63,097 nt of DNA, taken from Deltaproteobacteria bacterium (GTDB lineage Bacteria; Myxococcota_A; Polyangia; Haliangiales; Haliangiaceae). The notes below the pieces were generated by a model that made no database searches, was not told the origin of the DNA, and worked only from the letters and a program-made list of their open reading frames with translations. The stretch is taken from assembly GCA_021413675.1 (NCBI GenBank), contig JAIOQA010000019.1, positions 1 through 63,097 on the forward strand. The letters run 5' to 3'. A program made the translations under genes and the position numbers. Below, one piece after another: positions 56,013-63,097 of the stretch. The stretch's first letter is position 1. Each line of letters starts with the position of its first letter.

Positions 56013-58184
56013 TCAGTTGTCGGCGGTCTTCAGCGTGAAGGTCGAGGCCGCGTAGCCGTGGACCGCGACGTGGAGCTTGCCGCTCGAGGTCGGGGTGTAG
56101 GCGATGGTCTCGTTGCCCGACGAGGTGTACCCGCGCATCGTGTACGCGGCGGTGGTCGGGGCCGCGCCCATCATGATGTAGAGGTCGATGTCGTTCGGGG
56201 CGGTGGTGCGGATGAGCACCTTCTTGCCGGCGATGACGTCCATCGAGAAGTCCTTCATCTCGCCCTGCGCGACCGAGCCGGTCTCGTTGAGGTGCGTGAC
56301 GGTCGCGGGCGGCGGGTCGACCGGCGGCGTGCCGGTGCCTTCCTTGTAGGTGATCTTGAGCGCGAACTTGCTGGTCGCCGCGTAGCCGTTGACGCCGACG
56401 TAGATCTTCGCGGGACCGACGATCGAGCACTGCTCCTCGGTGCCGCTCTTGTACGGGCGGCAGTCGTAGCCGGCCGCGGTCGGAGCCGCGTCCTTGCGGA
56501 CGTAGAGGTCGGCGTCGCCGTCACCGGTCATGACCGCGGTGAAGGTCGCGCCCGCGGCGACGTTGTACGGCCCGAGCTGCTTCCACTCGGCCTTCGCGAC
56601 CGTGCCCGACTCGTTGACGACCTTGTCGCCGCCGTTGGTCGGCGGGGTCGAGTCCGCCATCGACAGGTCGTAGATGGTCTTGACGTTGGCGTAGGTGATC
56701 TTGCCGCCGGCGACCGAGGGCGCGCCGACGCCGGTGGGCAGCCAGACGAAGTCGGGGTGGTTGGTCTTGGAGGCGCCGAGCCACTCACCGCCGATGATCT
56801 TGCCGGCCGCGTCGACCTCGAGGATGTAGTCGTAGTTGTCGGTGTGGGTGTAGCGATCGATCGTCGCGCCGAGGTTGCCGTCGGTCGAGGCCGACGACTC
56901 CGAGATGTAGTCGACGTCGGTGTGGACCTTGTAGAGCTTGGCGGCCTTGTCGTTGAAGACGTAGGTGGTCGGGATCGAGCCGCCCGAGGTGACGGCGACC
57001 TTGTAGGCCGCGGCCGCGTCGCTGTAGCCGAGCACGCCGACGTAGACCTGGGTGGCGCCCGCGGGCACGGTCAGGTTGCAGGTCTCGTTGGTGTCGTTGC
57101 CGTAGGGGCGGCAGTCGTAGGCCGACGCGGTCGGCTGGGCGCCGAACTTCACGTAGAGGTCGGCGTCGCCGGTGCCGGTCATCGCGACCGCGAGCTGGCT
57201 GCCGGCGGTCACCGCGAACGCGCCGAGCTGGCTCCACTGGCCCTTGGTCGCCGAGCCGGTCTTCTCGGTGGTGGTGCCACCGGTCGGCGGCACGCCGATC
57301 GCCTTGTTGGCCTCGAGCGCCGAGATCTCGTTCTGCGCCGTGATGCGGTAGCCGCGCAGCGGCTGGTTCCAGACCTCGTCGTCGAACGTGCGGTCCTCGG
57401 CGAACGACGCGCCCTGCTTGCCCAGGTAGTTGGTGAGCAGCAGGTGGTACGTGCCGGGGTTGGTGTCCTTGCAGTCGACGCTGCCGCCGGTCGGCCGGCC
57501 GTACTTGTCGAAGTCGATGCCGGGCGTGCCCTGCGCGTCGGTCTCGCAGCGCAGCGAGACGAACTTGGTGATGGTGCGGTCGTGGACCAGCGTGAGCAGG
57601 GCCTTGATGTCCTGCACCTTGAAGTTCACGCCGTTGTACGTGACCTCGTGCTTGGGCTCGGGCAGCAGGATCGCGGCGGGCGTCCAGGCGTGGCAGATGC
57701 CCCACCAGGTCGGGATGCAGCGGCCATTGGTCTGGCCCTCGCGCTTCGCGCACGACTCGCCGATCTGCGCGTTGCACTGGCTGTCGGTCGTGCACGCGGT
57801 GCGCGACGACTGCGCGTCGATGCCGTGGTAGCGCGACACCGCGTCCTCGACCCCGGTGACGCCGAACGCGCGGCCGTACTTGGTGGGCGCCGCCTCGGAG
57901 TTCGCGCCGGCCCACTTGTGGTTGATGCTGTCCTCGTACACCGGCCAGTAGTTGCCGGCCCACGGCGTGTTGGTCGCGTGGCCGTTGAGCGGCAGCGCGG
58001 CCAGCGAGTACTCGAGCGAGCCGCTGAACAGCTTCGGGTCATCGGCCGAGCCCCAGGCCTCGGCCTTGCCCTCCGCGCCGCCCTTGACGTCGCTCTCGTC
58101 GGGCTTGTCGCTGCCGGGATCCATGCATCCGGCCGCGCCGATCAGGCTGGCCAGGGTGAAGCTGAGAAGGCTCGTGGTCTTCAT
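56013..58184 (-). CDS. transglutaminase-elicitor-family lipoprotein with one nested and two C-terminal PPC domains
   Basis: This is a 723-residue lipoprotein (SLIGAAGCMD, Cys20). The transglutaminase-elicitor core starts with TNTPWAGNYWPVYEDSINHK and has catalytic Cys164 in TWWGICHAWTPA. At about residue 300, in a loop, a pre-peptidase C-terminal (PPC) beta domain is inserted (306-400, GDADLYVKFGAQPTASAYDC). The transglutaminase fold then resumes with STYVF-like TTYVFNDKAAKLYKVHTDVD. Two more PPC domains follow at 520-613 and 630-720. The short paralogue at 42811 lacks all three. ATG 58182-58184 is chosen for the lipoprotein signal. It probably crosslinks or binds surface proteins outside the cell. 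Confidence 0.84.
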   Translation of the reverse strand: MKTTSLLSFTLASLIGAAGCMDPGSDKPDESDVKGGAEGKAEAWGSADDPKLFSGSLEYSLAALPLNGHATNTPWAGNYWPVYEDSINHKWAGANSEAAPTKYGRAFGVTGVEDAVSRYHGIDAQSSRTACTTDSQCNAQIGESCAKREGQTNGRCIPTWWGICHAWTPAAILLPEPKHEVTYNGVNFKVQDIKALLTLVHDRTITKFVSLRCETDAQGTPGIDFDKYGRPTGGSVDCKDTNPGTYHLLLTNYLGKQGASFAEDRTFDDEVWNQPLRGYRITAQNEISALEANKAIGVPPTGGTTTEKTGSATKGQWSQLGAFAVTAGSQLAVAMTGTGDADLYVKFGAQPTASAYDCRPYGNDTNETCNLTVPAGATQVYVGVLGYSDAAAAYKVAVTSGGSIPTTYVFNDKAAKLYKVHTDVDYISESSASTDGNLGATIDRYTHTDNYDYILEVDAAGKIIGGEWLGASKTNHPDFVWLPTGVGAPSVAGGKITYANVKTIYDLSMADSTPPTNGGDKVVNESGTVAKAEWKQLGPYNVAAGATFTAVMTGDGDADLYVRKDAAPTAAGYDCRPYKSGTEEQCSIVGPAKIYVGVNGYAATSKFALKITYKEGTGTPPVDPPPATVTHLNETGSVAQGEMKDFSMDVIAGKKVLIRTTAPNDIDLYIMMGAAPTTAAYTMRGYTSSGNETIAYTPTSSGKLHVAVHGYAASTFTLKTADN

Positions 58185-58500
58185 GGGTGTTGCCGGCACC
58201 TACAGCACGCTCCGTGCCGTCGCGATCGCGCGCCCCGCGAACTGGATCTCCACGGGTTGGCCGCGAATCCGGCGGCGGTGCGCGTGGCCATGGCGGATGG
58301 CGTAGCCAGGTCGGACCACCCCGGCTGGGGACAGCTGGCCCGAGCTGCGTGGATCGCGAGATGGAGGCGATCTGCGCGGAACCAGCGGGAGAAGCGGTCG
58401 CGCCGCCTTCGCGTGCGAAACGCTCTGATGCGATCCGCGCGGTGGCGACCGTAGCGACCACCGCCTCCGCTTCGCAGTCCGGCGCGCGGACAGCCACCAG
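58185..58500. other. 316-base gap without a recognisable gene
   Basis: Between the glycosylase gene and the transglutaminase gene (both minus strand) I see no coding sequence with plausible codon use; open frames here are shadows. It should contain the transglutaminase promoter, but no convincing -35/-10 pair was found by eye. Slightly more A/T than the flanking genes. Confidence 0.4.
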
Positions 58501-59463
58501 TCACGGCGTCGCGTGCACCGGCGGGCGGGCGGTGCGCGGGACGCGCGGGCGTGAGGTCCGGGCCGGGCGCATGGTGCGCGGCGCGCGCAGGCCCTCGGGC
58601 TCGCCGACGCGCAGGTAGTACGCCCACGTGCCGATCGTCGGGCCGTAGCGCCGCGCAACGACGTCGGGATCCCACGCCTCGCCGTACACCGCGCGACCGA
58701 TCGCCGCGAACGGCGCGCTGCGCGGATCCATGTAGTCGGTGCGGCCGAGCCCGCGCAGCAGGATCATCGCGACCGAGAACGGCCCGATGCCGCGGATCGC
58801 GCCGAGCGCGGCGGCGACCCGGTCGTACGGCCCGGTGCGCAGGAAGTCCAGGCCGAGATCGTCGATCGCGGCGATCGCGCCGTGCAGCCGCCGCGCCTTC
58901 TCGGGGTGATGGAGGAGCTCGGCGAGGTCGGCCTCCGCGACGGTGCGCAGGGTCGCGAGGGTCGGGAACGCGGGCACGGCGTGGGCGCCGAGGTGCGCGA
59001 CCGCACCGTAGGCCGCGACCAGGCGCCGCTTGTGCGCAGCCGCGACCGCCATCGGCGTGCGCTGGGCCAGGATGGCGTAGCAGGTCACCTCCGCCAGCGA
59101 CGGGAACCGCACGTGGTGCAGGCCGTGGTGGGCGCGGACGATCGCGCGGTACGCCGGGTGATCGGCGGCGGCGCGCGCGTAGAAGTCGGTGAGGTCGTCG
59201 TCGGCGCCGACGCACGCCGCGACCAGCCGCGCGACCTCGGCGGCGACCGGCGCGGCGGGCGCGCCGCCGAGCTCGAGGCGCAACGACGCCCCCGCCCCGG
59301 GGCCGAGCCGCCACGCGACGGCCTCCGCGCCGACGGCGTGGGCGCCGATGATGCCCTCGCCATCGACGAGGAAGTCGGCCTGGCAGGGCGGGAAGCTGGC
59401 GACGAACGCGCGGGTCTTGGCGAAGTCGAACGGGGCGCGGACCGGGATGGCGAGGACGGGCAT
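58501..59463 (-). CDS. HhH-GPD DNA glycosylase (AlkA/3-methyladenine type)
   Basis: This 320-residue protein probably removes alkylated bases from DNA. After an N-terminal beta domain (residues 1-85), the helical HhH-GPD fold shows LAEVTCYAILAQRTPMAVAA, HKRRLVAAYG, the helix-hairpin-helix AALGAIRGIGPFSVAMILL and RGLGRTDYMD, where the final Asp is the likely catalytic residue. It ends in a Pro/Arg-rich tail of about 30 residues that is probably disordered. The start is ATG 59461-59463, with GGAG a few bases upstream on the minus strand. Confidence 0.82.
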   Translation of the reverse strand: MPVLAIPVRAPFDFAKTRAFVASFPPCQADFLVDGEGIIGAHAVGAEAVAWRLGPGAGASLRLELGGAPAAPVAAEVARLVAACVGADDDLTDFYARAAADHPAYRAIVRAHHGLHHVRFPSLAEVTCYAILAQRTPMAVAAAHKRRLVAAYGAVAHLGAHAVPAFPTLATLRTVAEADLAELLHHPEKARRLHGAIAAIDDLGLDFLRTGPYDRVAAALGAIRGIGPFSVAMILLRGLGRTDYMDPRSAPFAAIGRAVYGEAWDPDVVARRYGPTIGTWAYYLRVGEPEGLRAPRTMRPARTSRPRVPRTARPPVHATP

Positions 59464-59618
59464 CGGAGGCTCCTGGTTGCCGTCGACGATGCCGATGCGT
59501 TGTGTCAGCTGTCTGTCAGCTTTGGATGGGCCGGACGCGGCGAGGGGAGGGCGGCGCGGGCGCGGCTGCCAGCGGTTGCCGGGTCACACCCGGTCGCGAC
59601 GCGCCTCCATATGGGTCG

Positions 59619-61262
59619 ATGAGCTTGTTCGCGCTGGTGCTCGGATCGATCCGTTTCCCCGCTGGTGGCCTCGCGGCCTGGAAGGCGCGCCCGATCGCGC
59701 CGGACCGGTACGACGACTGGCCGGCCGATCCGGTGCTGTTCGCCGGCGCGCCACCCGCAGCCACGGTCGGGGCGCTGCTCGCGGCGGGCGCGGCGCTCGA
59801 GACCGATGGCGAGCCGTCGTTCCTCGAGGTCGAGGCCGATGGCGACGCGTACGCGATCGCCGGCATCCTGACCGGCGAGGACGCGATCATCGCCTGGCAC
59901 CTCGGGCTGGTCACCGCGCTGCGCGAGGCCGCCGCGGTCGGCGGCACCGGCGCGGCGGCGATCGTGCTGCCGGCGTTCGGCGGCGCCACGCGGATCGCGC
60001 TCGCCGACGGCGCGAGCGAGCTCCACCTGGGCCCGATCGCCGACGTGCTCGCCGACGAGTCGCTGGCGCGGCTCGCGATCCCGCTGGACGGCTGGATGCA
60101 GGCCAAGGCGGCGCAGCCCGCGCTGCGCCGCGCGCCCTACCAGGCGCGCGAGGCGCGGTTCTGGCTCGACGAGGTCGCAACCCCGGCCGAGGCCGAGGCG
60201 CTGACCGCGGCGCGCGCGCTGACCGACGCCCAGCTCGCCGCCGCGCTCGCTCATCCGACCGTGTGCGCACCGCGCCTCGAGCCGCTGGCGACGCACTTCG
60301 CGGATCCCGGCGCGCTGCGCGCCGCGCTCGATCAGGGCACGCCGCTGGCGCGCGTGGTCGCGATCGCGCTCGCGGCCCACGCCGACGCCGCGGCCGCCGC
60401 GCCGATCGCGCTGGCCCTGGCCACGCACCCGTCGCCATACATGGTGCGCATGGCGGCGCGCGCGCTGGCGAGCGCGCCCGGCGACGCGCCGCTCGAGGCG
60501 CTGCTCGCGATCCTGCGGACCCACCCGACCGAGTGGACCAGCGCGCTCGACGCGCTCGCGCGGTCGCCGCATCCCGGCACCGCGCCGCGGCTGGCGGCGA
60601 TGCTGGCCAGCGACCAGGTCTGCTTCGATCCGCGCGCGCTCGCCCCTGCGGACCAACCGGCCCGGATCGAGGGCGCCCAGCGGATCGTGCGCGCCGCGGC
60701 GCAGCGGAAGGATCCGGCGCTCGTCGACGCGCTGTTCGCGCGCTTCGACGATCCGGCGGCGCGCTGGCTGGTGCCCGAGCTGGTCCGCGCGCTCGCGACC
60801 CAGGGCGGCGCGGCGGTCGAGGCCCGCGCCACCGAGTTGCAGCTCGCGGCCCACGGCATGGGCAAGGCGCTCAACCAGGACCACGCGCGCCGGGCCGCCG
60901 TGCTCGGGATCGCCAGCGCCGAGGACTCGGGCGGCATCATCCGCTACGACGATCTCGATCTCGCGGGCCTGACGACGCTCCTCGACGAGGGCTTCATCCA
61001 CCCCGAGGCCCGGCAGAACGACGCGCCGCCGGTCGCCGCGTTCTTCCAGCTGATGACGCAGTGGCCGGAGCTGCGCGCGACCGGCTACGCCGTCAGCCCG
61101 GCGCGCCCCGACTACCGCACGATGATCGACGGCATCTCGGTCGGCCTCGAGGGCGTGCCCGCGGACCGCGCGGACGCGCTGCGCGCCGAGCTCGAGGCGC
61201 TGGCCGCGACGGCGACCAACCACGAGGTCACCGACGAGTACGTCAGCGTCTGGTGGACCTAG
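59619..61262 (+). CDS. hypothetical protein with HEAT-like repeats
   Basis: This is a 547-residue protein of unknown function. ATG 59619 opens MSLFALVLGSIRFPAGGLAA. An N-terminal alpha/beta region (to about 190) is followed by Ala-rich helical repeats from about 215 to 420, for example ALATHPSPYMVRMAARALAS and LALATHP-type units with DALARSPHPGTAPRLAAML. The C-terminal part (PPVAAFFQLMTQWPELRATG) is not repetitive. No signal peptide is visible; it is likely a cytoplasmic scaffold. Confidence 0.62.
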   Translation: MSLFALVLGSIRFPAGGLAAWKARPIAPDRYDDWPADPVLFAGAPPAATVGALLAAGAALETDGEPSFLEVEADGDAYAIAGILTGEDAIIAWHLGLVTALREAAAVGGTGAAAIVLPAFGGATRIALADGASELHLGPIADVLADESLARLAIPLDGWMQAKAAQPALRRAPYQAREARFWLDEVATPAEAEALTAARALTDAQLAAALAHPTVCAPRLEPLATHFADPGALRAALDQGTPLARVVAIALAAHADAAAAAPIALALATHPSPYMVRMAARALASAPGDAPLEALLAILRTHPTEWTSALDALARSPHPGTAPRLAAMLASDQVCFDPRALAPADQPARIEGAQRIVRAAAQRKDPALVDALFARFDDPAARWLVPELVRALATQGGAAVEARATELQLAAHGMGKALNQDHARRAAVLGIASAEDSGGIIRYDDLDLAGLTTLLDEGFIHPEARQNDAPPVAAFFQLMTQWPELRATGYAVSPARPDYRTMIDGISVGLEGVPADRADALRAELEALAATATNHEVTDEYVSVWWT

Positions 61263-61274
61263 CGGTCCGCGCGG

Positions 61275-62357
61275 TCAGACGCCGTCGGTCGGCGGGTGGA
61301 TGATCTTGAGCAGCTTGGTGAGGCCGCTCGAGATCTTCACCTGGTTCTTGCTGTCGACCCAGGCCGCGTCGAAGTCGGGCAGGTCCTCGACCAGCTTCAT
61401 CGCCTGCTCGGGGCCGAGGATGAACATCACCTTCGACCACGCATCGGCGGTGAACGCATCGGTCGCCATGATCGTTACCGACCGGCTCGCGCGCGCCGGC
61501 TGGCCGGTCCGCGGGTCGAGGATGTGGTGGTAGCGGATGCCATCCTTGACGAAGCCGCGCTCGTAGTCGCCCGAGGTCGAGAACGAGTGATCCTTCACCG
61601 GCGCGACCGCGAAGCTGTCGTCGCGGCCGCCGCGCGGATCGCGGATGCCCACGACCCAGGGCGCGCCGCCCTTGTCGCCGGCGACGTACATGTCGCCGCC
61701 GGCCTGGACGATGAAGTTGCCGAGGCCCTGACCCTTGAGGATCGCGACCGCCTTGTCGACCGAGTAGCCCTTGGCGATGCCGCCCAGGGTGATCGCCATG
61801 CCCTTGCGGCGCAGCTTGACGGTCTTCTTCTTGTGGTCGACGAGGACGTCCTTCCACGAGACCAGCGCGAGCCGCTTCTTGACCTCGGCCTGGTCGGGCA
61901 GCGTGCCGTCCATGTCCTCGTCGAACTTCCACAGGCCCTTGAACGCGCCGACCGTGATGTCGAAGATGCCCTTCGAGCGCTTCGAGATGTCGAGGGCGCG
62001 ATCGATCACGACGATGGTCTCGTCGGAGACCGGCACCGCGGCGACGCCCGCGTTGGCGTTGATCCGGAACAGCTCGGAGTCGCGCCAGGTCGTCATCAGA
62101 TCGTCGATCCGATGGATCTCCTTGAACACCGCCTGCGCGGCGCGCGCGGCCGCGGCCTCGTCGGGCGTCCAGATCGTGACTTGCACGATCGTGCCCATGG
62201 CCTTGTCGGTGTAGACGACCTTGTGCGAGTGCGGCGCGTCGTCGGCGACCGCGACCCCGGCGAGGCCGACGAGCGCGACCGCAGCCAGCGCGAGCCAGGC
62301 CCCGTGTCGAGCCCCGTGTCGAGATCGACGCCGGGTTCGACGACTGTCCGCGACCAT
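61275..62357 (-). CDS. apbE: FAD:protein FMN transferase ApbE
   Basis: This 360-residue enzyme attaches FMN to a threonine of partner flavoproteins in the periplasm. A membrane-spanning signal lies at residues about 22-40 (AWLALAAVALVGLAGVAVA). Family motifs are YTDKAMGTIVQVTIW, the ITLGGIAKGYSVDKAVAIL loop, FIVQAGGDMYVAG, HHILDPRTGQPA and TIMATDAFTADAWSKVMFIL with metal-binding Thr/Asp. ATG 62355-62357 is chosen; the upstream open frame is shadow of the next gene. No substrate flavoprotein (NqrC, RnfG, FMN-binding domain) lies in the window. Confidence 0.9.
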   Translation of the reverse strand: MVADSRRTRRRSRHGARHGAWLALAAVALVGLAGVAVADDAPHSHKVVYTDKAMGTIVQVTIWTPDEAAAARAAQAVFKEIHRIDDLMTTWRDSELFRINANAGVAAVPVSDETIVVIDRALDISKRSKGIFDITVGAFKGLWKFDEDMDGTLPDQAEVKKRLALVSWKDVLVDHKKKTVKLRRKGMAITLGGIAKGYSVDKAVAILKGQGLGNFIVQAGGDMYVAGDKGGAPWVVGIRDPRGGRDDSFAVAPVKDHSFSTSGDYERGFVKDGIRYHHILDPRTGQPARASRSVTIMATDAFTADAWSKVMFILGPEQAMKLVEDLPDFDAAWVDSKNQVKISSGLTKLLKIIHPPTDGV

Positions 62358-62362
62358 CGGCG

Positions 62363-62647
62363 TCAGCTCCGGATCATGTCGATGACGCGCAGCACGATCA
62401 GGATGCCGCCGACGCCGAGGCAGCCCAGGAGGGCCAGTATCGAGATCCCGAGGGTGGTCTGGGTCGGCTGCTGGATGCCCTTGAACAGGCCGACGCACGC
62501 CGGGATGACGCCGAGCGCGGCGATGATCCCGCCGGCGATCGAGCCATGGGTGACGCCCATGGCCAGGCCGATCACCAGGCCGAGGAACATCATGCCGAAC
62601 GCGATGAGTGCGGGGAGCTTGGTATCGGGCTGAGGTGTGCCGGTCAT
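62363..62647 (-). CDS. small membrane protein
   Basis: This 94-residue protein has two to three hydrophobic segments: LPALIAFGMMFLGLVIGLAMG, GGIIAALGVIPACVGLF and GISILALLGCLGVGGILIVL. The Gly-rich segments suggest close helix packing. It is 5 bases upstream of apbE on the same strand, so probably cotranscribed and possibly functionally linked, but no family was recognised. ATG 62645-62647. Confidence 0.65.
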   Translation of the reverse strand: MTGTPQPDTKLPALIAFGMMFLGLVIGLAMGVTHGSIAGGIIAALGVIPACVGLFKGIQQPTQTTLGISILALLGCLGVGGILIVLRVIDMIRS

Positions 62648-62698
62648 CGTGGTCCTCCACCGCGGAGCGTAGCACGGGGCTCGGGCTATGCTCCGGTC

Positions 62699-63097
62699 GT
62701 GCAGACGTCGCGGCGGGGGCTGCTATTCATCGCCGCGCTGGCCAGCTGTGGCCATCGCGCGCCGCCGCCGCCGGTGGCTGCGCCCGCGGTGCGCGCGGTC
62801 GATCCGCTGGCGGCCGAGGCGCTGCTCGCCGACGTGCGCTGGATGGCCGACGACGCACGCGCCGGTCGCGGCTCGCGCACCGACGACGCGCGCGCGACCG
62901 CGGCGTGGCTCGAGGCCGCGCTGGTCCGCGCCGGCTACGCGGTCGAGCACGTCGCGATCCCCGACGCGCCCGGCCAGATCGACGTGGTCGCGACCTATCC
63001 CGGCACGCGCCCGCGCGCGCCGGTGCTGCTGATCGTCGCGCACTACGATCACCTCGGCGTGATCGATGGCGCGATCCACCCGGGCGCCGACGACAAC
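62699..63097 (+). CDS. M28-family peptidase, N-terminal part (3' end outside window)
   Basis: From GTG 62699 the frame stays open to the window end (133 codons). The N-terminus is a lipoprotein signal (LLFIAALASCGH). It continues as a zinc aminopeptidase of the M28 group: AGRGSRTDDARATAAWLEAA, then the metal-site LIVAHYDHLGVI and GADDN, cut just where GADDNASG would be expected. It should remove amino acids from peptides outside the cytoplasm. It is divergent from the small membrane protein. Confidence 0.82.
   Translation, partial: MQTSRRGLLFIAALASCGHRAPPPPVAAPAVRAVDPLAAEALLADVRWMADDARAGRGSRTDDARATAAWLEAALVRAGYAVEHVAIPDAPGQIDVVATYPGTRPRAPVLLIVAHYDHLGVIDGAIHPGADDN

Overview
The window is very GC-rich bacterial DNA. 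Third codon positions are almost all G or C in most genes, and shadow reading frames run open for more than a thousand codons. Two secreted proteins end in a glycine-rich Cys motif, a hydrophobic stretch and an Arg-rich tail (MYXO-CTERM-like), lipoproteins are abundant, and PilZ/PEGA, DUF4157 and FHA-sigma54 proteins are present. This points to Myxococcota, possibly a Haliangium/Kofleria-type lineage; that placement is inference. I saw no rRNA, tRNA, CRISPR array or intact insertion sequence.

Layout. 1-387: end of a PEGA-domain protein. 472-5145 (minus): a tripartite efflux operon (MarR-type regulator, TolC-like channel, MacB/DevC-type permease, ABC ATPase, membrane fusion protein) whose three structural junctions are ATGA overlaps. 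5154-10400: di-haem cytochrome c peroxidase lipoprotein, SthA-like flavoprotein, small lipoprotein and Kup potassium transporter. 10565-16066: a branched-chain amino-acid (Liv) ABC operon whose livG has been rebuilt. The normal livG start is cut off after 16 codons, about 0.65 kb of unlike DNA follows, and the ATPase now carries an N-terminal DnaJ J domain. 16095-24009: small hypothetical proteins, YciI-like and ferritin-like proteins, a YbaK deacylase, a GH25 muramidase, a stand-alone GyrB-type ATPase, and a divergent AraC/SDR pair around a perfect inverted repeat. 24031-31009: FHA-sigma54 activator, an orphan DUF4157 protein, a HAD hydrolase, a membrane protein and a HEAT-THUMP methyltransferase. 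31114-38827: phosphoesterase/PQQ-propeller protein, GH31 glycosidase, ChrA and a collagen-like beta-propeller lipoprotein. 38837-40205 (minus): a compact XRE/nucleotidyltransferase pair that looks like a toxin-antitoxin or defence module. 40319-46673: an M19-like metallohydrolase lipoprotein, a transglutaminase-elicitor lipoprotein, a MoxR/VWA pair and a LURP-one-like protein. 46774-54910: PilZ-PEGA membrane protein, gamma-glutamyltranspeptidase, biotin carboxylase, DUF445 protein, a subclass B1 metallo-beta-lactamase and a lipoprotein. 54964-63097: outer-membrane protein, a second larger transglutaminase with a PPC domain nested inside it, a HhH-GPD glycosylase, a repeat protein, ApbE and the start of an M28 peptidase.

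The parts that look most worth following up are the J-domain/LivG chimera and its scar, the nested-domain transglutaminase and its short paralogue, the orphan DUF4157 protein, the GyrB-like ATPase without a TOPRIM domain, and the XRE/nucleotidyltransferase module with an operator lying on its own -10 box. All coordinates and motifs were read by eye; family assignments rest on recognised motifs, not on database searches.
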